The notes beneath the pieces were generated by a model, which had not been told where the DNA came from, did no database searches, and saw only the letters and a list, made by a program, of their open reading frames with translations. A stretch of DNA of 64,000 nt from JBJHDF01 sp050486405. GTDB taxonomy: Bacteria; Pseudomonadota; Gammaproteobacteria; Pseudomonadales; Cellvibrionaceae. A program made the position numbers and the translations under genes. The stretch covers positions 1 through 64,000 of the forward strand of contig JBJHDF010000011.1 in the NCBI GenBank assembly GCA_050486405.1. Reading direction: 5' to 3'. Of the stretch, positions 45,944 through 54,037 are shown piece after piece. Position 1 is the first letter of the stretch. Each line of letters begins with the position of its first letter.

Positions 45944-47311
45944 CTATTTACCGATGCAGAATGACGAGAATATTCGCCCCAGTAAATCGTCCGGGGTGAA
46001 GCTGCCGGTGATTTCGCCCAGGGCGTTCTGGGCCTGGCGTAGGTCTTCGGCCAGCAGTTCGCCGGCGGCTTGGGTGTGGAGTTGCTCACGGCCGGTTTCC
46101 AGGGCGGCTTTGGCGCGCTGCAGGGCGTCCAGATGCCGGCGGCGGGCGGTGAAGCCGCTTTGGCCGGTGTCGCGGTAGCCCATGACGGTTTTCAGATGTT
46201 CACGCAGCGCGTCCAGTCCTTCGCCGGTGGCGGCGCTGATGCCCAGGCATAGCGGGGTATTTTCTGTGGAGGATTGCGGGCCAGAGGGCTCACCGTTCAG
46301 GTCGATCTTGTTGCGCACCAGAGTCAAGCGTTCCGGGTCGGGCAGGCGCTGGACGAATTCCGGCCAGAGTCGGGCGGGGTCGCGTTCGGCACTCTGCTGG
46401 CTGTCCACCAACATCAGTACCCGGTCGGCTTTGGCGATTTCCTGCCAGGCGCGGTCGATGCCGATCTGTTCCACCGGATCCGGGCTCTCGCGCAGTCCGG
46501 CGGTATCGATAATGTGCAGGGGCATGCCGTCGATATGGATCTGTTCGCGCAAAAGGTCCCGGGTGGTGCCTTCCACTGGGGTGACGATGGCGCTGTCGCG
46601 ACCGCTCAGGGCATTAAGCAGGCTGGACTTGCCGGCGTTGGGGCGGCCGGCAATGACCAGGGTCATGCCGTCGCGTACCAGGGCGCCTTGGCGCGCCTGC
46701 TTCAATACGGCGTTGAGTTTTTCCAGGACTGTGTCCAGCTCAGCGGCAATTTTGCCATCGCCGAGAAAGTCGATTTCTTCCTCGGGGAAGTCGATGGCGG
46801 ATTCCACATAGATGCGCAACTGGATCAGCGCTTCCAGCAGTTCATTGACCTTTCGCGAGAAAGCGCCCTGCAGGGAGTGCAGGGCGTTGCGGGCGGCCTG
46901 TTCGGTGCAGGCGTCGATCAGGTCGGCGATGGCTTCGGCCTGAGCCAGGTCAAGCTTGTCGTTGAGGAAGGCGCGTTCGGAGAATTCCCCGGGCCGGGCC
47001 AGGCGTGCGCCCAGGCGCGTGATGCGGGCTAGCAGCAGGTCCAGCACCACCGGGCCGCCGTGGCCCTGGAGTTCCAGCACGTCTTCCCCGGTAAAGGAGT
47101 GGGGCGCGGGGAAGTAAAGGGCGATACCCCGATCCAGGACTTCGCCCTGGTCGTCGCAGAAGTCGGTGTAGTGGGCATGGCGGGGTTGCAGGGGTTGTTT
47201 GATCAGCGCTTGAGCGATAGCTGCCACTTCCGGCCCGGAGACCCGGATAATACCGACGCCACCGCGGCCAGTGGCGGTGGCGACGGCAGCGATGGTGTCG
47301 GCGGCGGCCAA
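45944..47311 (-). CDS. mnmE: tRNA modification GTPase
   Basis: 455 residues. N-terminal tetrahydrofolate-binding domain (TIAAVATATGRGGVGIIRVSG), helical domain with an inserted G domain (GRPNAGKSSLLN, TRD, DTAGLRE, NKID) and the C-terminal catalytic CIGK. It acts with MnmG on tRNA wobble uridine. Close behind yidC on the same strand. Confidence 0.97.
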   Translation of the reverse strand: MAAADTIAAVATATGRGGVGIIRVSGPEVAAIAQALIKQPLQPRHAHYTDFCDDQGEVLDRGIALYFPAPHSFTGEDVLELQGHGGPVVLDLLLARITRLGARLARPGEFSERAFLNDKLDLAQAEAIADLIDACTEQAARNALHSLQGAFSRKVNELLEALIQLRIYVESAIDFPEEEIDFLGDGKIAAELDTVLEKLNAVLKQARQGALVRDGMTLVIAGRPNAGKSSLLNALSGRDSAIVTPVEGTTRDLLREQIHIDGMPLHIIDTAGLRESPDPVEQIGIDRAWQEIAKADRVLMLVDSQQSAERDPARLWPEFVQRLPDPERLTLVRNKIDLNGEPSGPQSSTENTPLCLGISAATGEGLDALREHLKTVMGYRDTGQSGFTARRRHLDALQRAKAALETGREQLHTQAAGELLAEDLRQAQNALGEITGSFTPDDLLGRIFSSFCIGK

Positions 47312-47315
47312 GGGG

Positions 47316-49010
47316 TCAGGCCTTTTTGGTGTCCGCCTGTTCGATCTGGCGGGTGATCATCCATTGCTGGGCGATGGAGAGTACGTTGTTGGTGACCCAG
47401 TAGAGTACCAGCCCGGCCGGGAACATCAGGAATAGCAGGGTGAATATGAAAGGCATCATTTTCATCACCTTGGCCTGAGTCGGGTCCGGCGGCGTGGGGT
47501 TAAGCCTGAATTGGATGAACATGGTGGCGCCCATCAGCAGTGGCAATATGAATAGAGGGTCCCGCACGGACATATCCACAATCCAGCCGAAGAAGGGCGC
47601 GTGGCGCAATTCCACGCTTTCCATCAGGGTCCAGTAGAGCGCGAGAAACACCGGCATCTGGATCAGGACGGGGAGACAGCCGCCCAGGGGGTTCACTTTT
47701 TCCTTCTTGTAGAGCTTCATCATCTCCTGAGACATGCGCTGGCGGTCGTCGCCGTAGCGCTCCTTCATCTCCATGATCTTGGGGCTGAGCTTGCGCATCT
47801 TCGCCATAGACCTAAAGCTGGCGGCGGATAACGGGAAGAATATTGCCTTGACAATTATTGTAAGGGCAATAATTGCAAGTCCCCAATTGTTCAGGAAGCT
47901 GTGCAGCCAGTACAACAGGGAAAAGAGCGGCGTGGCCAGCCACCAGAGGAAGCCGTAATCGACGGTCAGGTTCAGATAGCGGGCAATCTCCGCCAGGCGC
48001 TTGGTGTATTTGGGACCGGCATAGAATTGGGTGCTGATCAGCCCCTGTTCGCCGGGGGCGACTTGGGTGCGAGGGCTGGTGAAGCTCAGCAGAAACAGAT
48101 CGGGGCTACCTTCGCGTGGCAGGTGTCGCAGGCGGTACTGATTGGTCGCTTCCTGATTGGGTACCCAGGAACTGACAAAGTAGTGTTGCACCATGGCCAT
48201 CCAGCCGCCCTGGGTACTGAAGCTCAGTTCTTCCCGCGCTTCGCGGATATCCGAGAAGGAGATTTTTTTATAGCGCGTGTCTTCGGTAGTCAGTGCCGCA
48301 CCCAGATAGGGGTTCAGCGTAAAAAAGCCGCCGGTACTGGGGTTGTGGTTCAGCGAGTCGCGCTTGGTCTGACCGTAGAGGTTGGCGCGCCAGGGTTGAT
48401 CGCTGCGGTTGTCGATCAGGTATTCGATGTCGATCAGGTATTCGCCCCGGGTAAAGCGAAAGCGCTTGGTAATGGTGACGTCTGCGGATTGTTCATAGAC
48501 CAGATCCACTTCCAGTTGATCGTTGTTGTCCAGGCGGTACTCTGTGCGCTCCGCGCGAAACAGCGGCCGGCCCTCTGCGGTATCGGTACCGTTGGGGCCC
48601 ACTAGGCCGCTTTGGGCCACATAGGTGTGGAACTCGGTATTATTCAGCAGAATAAAGGGTACATCAGGGGTATCAAGCCGGGCGGCATGCTTGGGCAAGG
48701 CCAGGTGGATGATGTCGCCGCCGTAAGGATCGATGAGCAGGTCCAGGGTGTCGGTGAGCACCCGAATGTACTCCCGGCTGATACTGGTGTCTTCGGTGCG
48801 TGCCGGGCGCTCATCCTCTTCTTCTTCAGCAACGGTGGGAATAAAGGATCCTTCCTCCTGCAGTTGCGGAATCTGGGGCGAGGACGGGGTGACCACCGGC
48901 GCGGCGCCCGGGTCGGGCTGGCGCTCTTCCACAAAATCGAACCAGCGGAACATAAGGGTGACGAATACCGCGACCATGGCGGCGATCAATAGGTTTTTTT
49001 GCCAATCCAT
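47316..49010 (-). CDS. yidC: Membrane protein insertase
   Basis: 564 residues. An N-terminal helix, a large periplasmic beta-domain (about 60-345) and the conserved C-terminal 60 kDa core with five helices (NWGLAIIALTIIVKAIFFPL; GGCLPVLIQMPVFLALYW). It inserts inner-membrane proteins, including Fo c. Between yidD and mnmE. Confidence 0.97.
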   Translation of the reverse strand: MDWQKNLLIAAMVAVFVTLMFRWFDFVEERQPDPGAAPVVTPSSPQIPQLQEEGSFIPTVAEEEEDERPARTEDTSISREYIRVLTDTLDLLIDPYGGDIIHLALPKHAARLDTPDVPFILLNNTEFHTYVAQSGLVGPNGTDTAEGRPLFRAERTEYRLDNNDQLEVDLVYEQSADVTITKRFRFTRGEYLIDIEYLIDNRSDQPWRANLYGQTKRDSLNHNPSTGGFFTLNPYLGAALTTEDTRYKKISFSDIREAREELSFSTQGGWMAMVQHYFVSSWVPNQEATNQYRLRHLPREGSPDLFLLSFTSPRTQVAPGEQGLISTQFYAGPKYTKRLAEIARYLNLTVDYGFLWWLATPLFSLLYWLHSFLNNWGLAIIALTIIVKAIFFPLSAASFRSMAKMRKLSPKIMEMKERYGDDRQRMSQEMMKLYKKEKVNPLGGCLPVLIQMPVFLALYWTLMESVELRHAPFFGWIVDMSVRDPLFILPLLMGATMFIQFRLNPTPPDPTQAKVMKMMPFIFTLLFLMFPAGLVLYWVTNNVLSIAQQWMITRQIEQADTKKA

Positions 49011-49012
49011 CT

Positions 49013-49264
49013 TCAGTTACTGCCGTCTGAGTGTGTGTGGGAGGGCTCGCCCTTGCCGGGAACCGGGTCTTCACCTCCGGGGTGCCAGGGGTGGCATTTT
49101 AATATCCGGCGCAGGGTTAAATAACCCCCTTTGAAAAATCCGTGGGTCTGCAGCGCTTCTTCCGCGTAGTGGGAACAGGTGGGATAGAAGCGACACTGGT
49201 TGCCAATCCAGGGGCTGAGCAGGAAGCGGTATAAATGTATGAACTTAATGGCTAGCCAGGTCAT
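49013..49264 (-). CDS. yidD: Membrane protein insertion efficiency factor
   Basis: 83 residues from the ATG at 49264 (MTWLAIKFIHLYRF). The Cys-containing CRFYPTCSHYAEEAL and the HPGGEDPVP tail are typical. The start overlaps the end of rnpA by four bases, the usual coupling. Confidence 0.95.
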   Translation of the reverse strand: MTWLAIKFIHLYRFLLSPWIGNQCRFYPTCSHYAEEALQTHGFFKGGYLTLRRILKCHPWHPGGEDPVPGKGEPSHTHSDGSN

Positions 49265-49650
49265 TGGCTTGCGTCCTGTGTTTGGCGTTGTGTGGCGCTG
49301 GCCTTGCGGGTGATCCGGCGCCACTGCTGGTCCAGAATTTGCTGAATGGACGGGTTGTCCAGTTCGTCCAGGCCCCTTCTGGCCAGTACGATAACATCCA
49401 GACCCTGCAATTGGTGCTGTTGCAGGCGAAAACTTTCACGGATCAGTCGTTTGATCCGGTTGCGCTGGGTAGCCAGACGAATGTTTTTCTTGGCGATCAC
49501 CAAGCCCAGCCGCGGTTCGCGGTCTGCGCGAGGGCGGGCGAGAATCAGGATAGATTGGTGCGAAGCGCGGTAGGGCGGGTCGTCAAAGACCGCCTGAAAG
49601 GCCTGCGGGGTCAGCAGGCGTTTGGACTTACCGAACGCATACTTCCGCAC
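49261..49650 (-). CDS. rnpA: Ribonuclease P protein component
   Basis: 129 residues. The RNR signature region AKKNIRLATQRNRIKRLIRESFRL is well preserved apart from small changes. It helps the RNase P RNA bind pre-tRNA leaders. Between rpmH and yidD. Confidence 0.96.
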   Translation of the reverse strand: MRKYAFGKSKRLLTPQAFQAVFDDPPYRASHQSILILARPRADREPRLGLVIAKKNIRLATQRNRIKRLIRESFRLQQHQLQGLDVIVLARRGLDELDNPSIQQILDQQWRRITRKASATQRQTQDASQ

Positions 49651-49690
49651 ATAGCCTCACAGGGGGAGAGGGCAGCCGGAGCGGCTGGCC

Positions 49691-49825
49691 TCAGGCGGAC
49701 AGCTGCTTGCGACCCTTGGCGCGGCGGCGGGCCAAGACGGCACGGCCGTTCTTGGTAGCCATACGGGCGCGGAAGCCGTGGGTGCGGCTGCGCTTGAGGA
49801 CGCTGGGTTGAAATGTTCTTTTCAT
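49691..49825 (-). CDS. rpmH: Ribosomal protein L34
   Basis: 44 residues from the ATG at 49825: MKRTFQPSVLKRSRTHGF at the start and a basic tail. The longer frame to 49903 is not needed. It marks the left side of the dnaA-linked origin. Confidence 0.97.
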   Translation of the reverse strand: MKRTFQPSVLKRSRTHGFRARMATKNGRAVLARRRAKGRKQLSA

Positions 49826-50244
49826 GGCACCAAACCTGTTTCGTTCGAGCGCGGGCGCTCGCGTCAATTCGTGTGGGAGGCGGGATTCTATAGAAACTGC
49901 CACCGCAACGCAATCGCTTTATATAAAGGAAAGAGGGGCGCGGATGCTCGATATTGAGCCCGGTGGCGGATATACCGTTTTGTGAGCAGCTTGCACCCAG
50001 TTTTTTCATAAGTTACTAACAGCTTATCAACAGGTTGAGGTTAATAATTAACCATGTTGCAGTTTTTCATTTTTCCTCAAGCGACCTTATAACATATTGA
50101 ATTTAAATGGCTAAAAATGCATCGATAGATATATTTGGCGAAATTATCTGTGGATAACTGGAAAAAAGCGGTGTAGACTGGGCTGCTGTTCAAAGGGGGC
50201 TCCGGAAGCTCCAGTCGGTATCAATAATAAGCCTTTGGGAGGGA
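49826..50244. other. Candidate oriC between rpmH and dnaA
   Basis: No gene. A perfect DnaA box lies at 50149-50157 (reverse strand TTATCCACA) and TTATCAACA at 50024-50032. The stretch 50035-50145 is very AT-rich and could be the unwinding element. In Pseudomonas the active origin lies in this interval, which makes it the stronger of the two candidates. Promoters for dnaA and for rpmH must also lie here. Confidence 0.65.
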
Positions 50245-51687
50245 GTGGTTTTGCCCCAGTCGGTGTGGAATTCCTGTGCGTCCAGTCTGCGGGATGAATT
50301 GCCCGCGGCGCAGTTCAACACCTGGATTGTGCCATTGCAAGTGGACACCACGGCCAGGCCCAACGAGCTGCGGCTGGTGGCGCCAAACAGGTTCGTCTGT
50401 GATTGGGTGGCGGAAAAATTCCTCGGGCGCATTCGGGAGCTGACGGCCAGTTACGGGGGCGGTCGGTCGCTGGAAGTGTTGGTTACCGTGTCTCGCCGGC
50501 CCCAGCGCAGCCTGGCGGTTGACGAAGACACCGACGACGACGAAAGCGTTGGAAAACGCGGCACCACCAATAACGATGGCTCCCCGCAAGCGAACGGCGA
50601 TAGGCCTGTTGGCCAGGCGTCCGGTGGCGAAGCGCCAGCGGTGCAGGTCGAAGGCGGCCTCAAGCATCGCAACTTCCTCAACCGCACCTTCACCTTTAAG
50701 ACCTTTGTCGAGGGCAAGTCCAATCAACTGGGGTTGGCGGCGGCCCGGCAGGTGGCGGAGAACCCCGGCGGCGCCTACAACCCGCTTTTTATCTATGGCG
50801 GAACCGGCCTGGGCAAAACGCACCTGATGCAGGCGGTGGGCAATGTCCTGTTGGACACCAACCCCAACGCCAAGGTGATCTACCTGCCCTCCGAGCGGTT
50901 TGTGGCCGATATGGTTAAAGCCCTGCAACTGAATGCCATCAACGATTTCAAGCGCTACTACCGTTCGGTGGATGCGCTGCTTATCGACGATATCCAGTTT
51001 TTCGCCGGCAAGGAACGCTCCCAGGAGGAGTTTTTTCACACCTTCAACGCCCTGCTCGAGGGAGGCCAGCAGATCATTCTTACCTGCGATCGTTACCCCA
51101 AGGAGATCAATGGCCTGGAGGAGCGACTGAAGTCCCGGTTTGGCTGGGGGCTGACGGTGGCCGTGGAACCGCCGGAGCTGGAAACCCGGGTCGCCATTCT
51201 CAAGAAAAAGGCCACGGCGGTGGGGCGGGAGCTGCCTGACGAGGCGGCGTTCTTTATCGCTCAGCGCATTCGCTCCAATGTGCGCGAACTTGAGGGCGCC
51301 CTGACGCGGGTTATTGCCAACGCCGACTTCACCGGCCGCGCCATCGACGTGAGCCTGGTGCGCGAGGCGCTCAAGGATCTGCTGGCGCTGCAGGACAAGC
51401 AAGTGGGGATCGACAACATTCAGCGTGTGGTGGGTGACTATTACAAGATCAAACTGAACGATATGCTTTCCAAGCGGCGCAACCGCTCGGTGGCCCGGCC
51501 GCGGCAGGTGGCCATGGCGCTGGCCAAAGAACTCACCAGTCACAGCCTGCCGGAGATCGGTGAAGCCTTTGGTGGCCGCGATCACACCACCGTGTTGCAC
51601 GCCTGTCGCAAGATCCGGGAACTGCAGGATGAAAGTGCCGACATGCGCGAGGACATTAAAAATCTGATGCGGTTGTTGACCACCTGA
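50245..51687 (+). CDS. dnaA: Chromosomal replication initiator
   Basis: 480 residues. Domain I (about 5-80), an unstructured acidic linker (90-140), the AAA+ domain with Walker A at 185-192 (GGTGLGKT) and Walker B LLIDDIQFF, and domain IV with RDHTTVLHACRKI. GTG at 50245 is only about 2 bases from GGGAGG, whereas TTG at 50251 has a better gap of 8; the true start may be two codons later. A nearby perfect DnaA box suggests autoregulation. Confidence 0.98.
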   Translation: MVLPQSVWNSCASSLRDELPAAQFNTWIVPLQVDTTARPNELRLVAPNRFVCDWVAEKFLGRIRELTASYGGGRSLEVLVTVSRRPQRSLAVDEDTDDDESVGKRGTTNNDGSPQANGDRPVGQASGGEAPAVQVEGGLKHRNFLNRTFTFKTFVEGKSNQLGLAAARQVAENPGGAYNPLFIYGGTGLGKTHLMQAVGNVLLDTNPNAKVIYLPSERFVADMVKALQLNAINDFKRYYRSVDALLIDDIQFFAGKERSQEEFFHTFNALLEGGQQIILTCDRYPKEINGLEERLKSRFGWGLTVAVEPPELETRVAILKKKATAVGRELPDEAAFFIAQRIRSNVRELEGALTRVIANADFTGRAIDVSLVREALKDLLALQDKQVGIDNIQRVVGDYYKIKLNDMLSKRRNRSVARPRQVAMALAKELTSHSLPEIGEAFGGRDHTTVLHACRKIRELQDESADMREDIKNLMRLLTT

Positions 51688-51759
51688 TCCAGCGCCGATG
51701 TGGTAATCTAGCCGGCAATTCCTTTCCTCTCATTACACGGTATTTGAAAGAGATTCCCC

Positions 51760-52863
51760 ATGAAATTTGTCGCGTCCCGTGAGGCACTGCTCAAGCCCCT
51801 GCAACTGGTGGCCGGAGTGGTTGAGCGCCGGCAGACCCTGCCGGTACTTGCCAATGTTCTGATGGTTGTTAATGGAAACCGGTTGTCATTAACTGGGACG
51901 GATCTGGAAGTGGAGATTATTGGCCGCCTTGAGCTGGAGGAGCCGGGCGAGGCGGGCGAGATCACGGTGCCGGCGCGCAAGCTGCTGGACATTTGCCGCT
52001 CGCTGCCGGACAAGGCCGACATTCAACTCGTTCAAGAGGAAGGCCGGGTGCTGGTAAAGAGCGGCCGCAGTCGCTTTACCCTGTCCACACTGCCCGCCAG
52101 TGACTTCCCCAATGTGGAGGACAGCGCCGGCGATCTGCAGTTCGCCATGCCCCAGGCGGAGTTGCTGCGCCTGATTGAGCGCACCGGTTTTGCCATGGCC
52201 CAGCAGGATGTGCGCTACTATCTTAACGGCATGCTCTGGGAAGTGAGCCAGGATCAGGTGCGGGCAGTGGCCACCGATGGTCATCGCATGGCCATGTGTA
52301 CGCGCCCCGCCACCGTCTCGGTGAGCGAAGGAATTCAGGCCATTCTGCCGCGCAAGGGGGTGCTGGAGCTTTCCCGGTTGCTGGAGGATCGCGAGGATAC
52401 AGTGGAGGTGGTGCTTTCCAGCAACCATATTCGCATCACGTCGGCGGACTACACTTTTACCTCCAAACTGGTGGACGGCAAGTTTCCCGATTACCAGCGG
52501 GTATTGCCGCGGGGCGGAAACAAGGTGGTGTTCGGCTCCCGCGAGGAGCTGAAACAGGCCTTCGCCCGTACCGCCATTCTTTCCAATGAAAAGTACCGGG
52601 GCGTGCGCCTTTTGCTGGAGAGTGGGTTGCTGACGGTTGTGGCCAATAACCCTGAACAGGAAGAAGCCGAAGAGCAGGTTCCGGTGGATTACACCGGTGA
52701 ACCACTGGAAATCGGGTTCAACGTTACCTACCTGCAGGACGTGGCTTCCGTGATCGCCAACGATCAAATCAAGATCACCCTGTCCGATGGCAATAGCAGC
52801 GCGCTGCTGGAAGAACCCGACAACAGCGATACCCTTTACGTGGTCATGCCCATGCGTCTCTAG
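51760..52863 (+). CDS. dnaN: DNA polymerase III beta clamp
   Basis: 367 residues, three sliding-clamp domains, starting MKFVASREALLKPLQLVAGVV and ending VVMPMRL. It tethers polymerase III to DNA. It follows dnaA with 72 bases between. Confidence 0.98.
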   Translation: MKFVASREALLKPLQLVAGVVERRQTLPVLANVLMVVNGNRLSLTGTDLEVEIIGRLELEEPGEAGEITVPARKLLDICRSLPDKADIQLVQEEGRVLVKSGRSRFTLSTLPASDFPNVEDSAGDLQFAMPQAELLRLIERTGFAMAQQDVRYYLNGMLWEVSQDQVRAVATDGHRMAMCTRPATVSVSEGIQAILPRKGVLELSRLLEDREDTVEVVLSSNHIRITSADYTFTSKLVDGKFPDYQRVLPRGGNKVVFGSREELKQAFARTAILSNEKYRGVRLLLESGLLTVVANNPEQEEAEEQVPVDYTGEPLEIGFNVTYLQDVASVIANDQIKITLSDGNSSALLEEPDNSDTLYVVMPMRL

Positions 52864-52893
52864 GCGCGCTGGCCGCCCTAATTCGGGGTCACC

Positions 52894-54018
52894 ATGACCT
52901 TGCATCGATTGATGATCCGCCGGTTGCGCAACCTGGCATCGGTAGACATAGCGCCGGCGACCCGGGTCAATCTGTTCTACGGCGAAAACGGTTCGGGCAA
53001 AACCAGTATTCTCGAGGCCATCAGCCTGTTGGCTCAAGGCCGTTCCTTTCGCAGTCACAAACCCAAGACGCTGATCCAGCACGATTGCGCCGCCCTAACG
53101 GTGCACGGGCGGGTACATTCCCAAGGCGCCGATATGCCCCTGGGGGTCAGCCGCGACCGCGAAGGGTTGGCCCGCTTCAAGGCCAACGGCGCCCCGGTCT
53201 CTTCGGCGGCGGTTCTCGCCAGCTATCTCCCGGTGCAGGTTATTAATGCCGACACCTTCGGCTTGCTGGAGGGCAGCCCCAAGATTCGCCGGCAGTTTAT
53301 GGACTGGCTGGTGTTCCACGTGGAACCCGGTTTTTTCCCGGCCTGGAAGGCGCTTCAGCGCTGCCTGAAACACCGCAACAGCCTGCTTCGCCGTGATAGA
53401 ATAGACCGCGTTGAATTGGCCGGCTGGGACAGGGAGCTGATCCAGCTGACCGGACAGATCGACGGATTCCGCGCCGCCCTGATGGGCACCTTTCTCGAAT
53501 CCTTTCAGCCGCTTGCCCAGGAGTTCGTGGCGCTGGAAGGGTTGCGCTTGAATTACTACCGGGGCTGGGACCGGGACAAAGCCTACGAACAGGTGCTGGA
53601 AGAGGGCTTCCAGAAAGATCGAGAGCAGGGGTTTACCCGGCTGGGTTGCCACCGGGCGGATCTGCGCATAACTCTGGGCGGCCAAAATGCGGCTGAGGTA
53701 CTGTCGCGGGGCCAGCAGAAACTGCTGGTGTGCGCACTGAAGATTGCCCAGGGCAAGGTGTTTCGGGAAATGACCGGTCGCCACTGCCTCTGCCTGGTGG
53801 ACGATCTGCCGTCGGAGTTGGACGCCGATCGTCGCCGCCTGTTGGTGGACTGGCTGAACCGCCTGGAAACCCAGGTGTTTGTTACCGGCGTTGAGAGGGA
53901 GGTGCTGCTGACCTGCTGGCCCGAGGGCGGCCTGGACAATGCTCTTAAGTTGTTCCACGTGGAACACGGGCGGGTCAGCGAAACGGAGACGACCCGGCAC
54001 AAGACTAAACTGAATTGA
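52894..54018 (+). CDS. recF: DNA repair and replication protein RecF
   Basis: 374 residues. SMC-like ATPase with Walker A GENGSGKTS at 30-38, signature LSRGQQKLLV and Walker B CLVDDLPSEL. It loads RecA at gaps with RecOR. The gene carries two parS sites, one coding FHVEP and one coding FHVEH. Confidence 0.97.
   Translation: MTLHRLMIRRLRNLASVDIAPATRVNLFYGENGSGKTSILEAISLLAQGRSFRSHKPKTLIQHDCAALTVHGRVHSQGADMPLGVSRDREGLARFKANGAPVSSAAVLASYLPVQVINADTFGLLEGSPKIRRQFMDWLVFHVEPGFFPAWKALQRCLKHRNSLLRRDRIDRVELAGWDRELIQLTGQIDGFRAALMGTFLESFQPLAQEFVALEGLRLNYYRGWDRDKAYEQVLEEGFQKDREQGFTRLGCHRADLRITLGGQNAAEVLSRGQQKLLVCALKIAQGKVFREMTGRHCLCLVDDLPSELDADRRRLLVDWLNRLETQVFVTGVEREVLLTCWPEGGLDNALKLFHVEHGRVSETETTRHKTKLN
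53312..53327. other. parS: parS site 1 (ParB-binding palindrome)
   Basis: TGTTCCACGTGGAACC matches the pseudomonad parS consensus with a 14-base perfect palindromic core. Within recF, about 3 kb from the dnaA-side origin. Confidence 0.85.
53951..53966. other. parS: parS site 2 (ParB-binding palindrome)
   Basis: TGTTCCACGTGGAACA is a perfect 16-base palindrome of the parS type. It lies near the end of recF, 639 bases after site 1. Confidence 0.9.
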
Positions 54019-54037
54019 GACCATCGGAGCAGACTCT

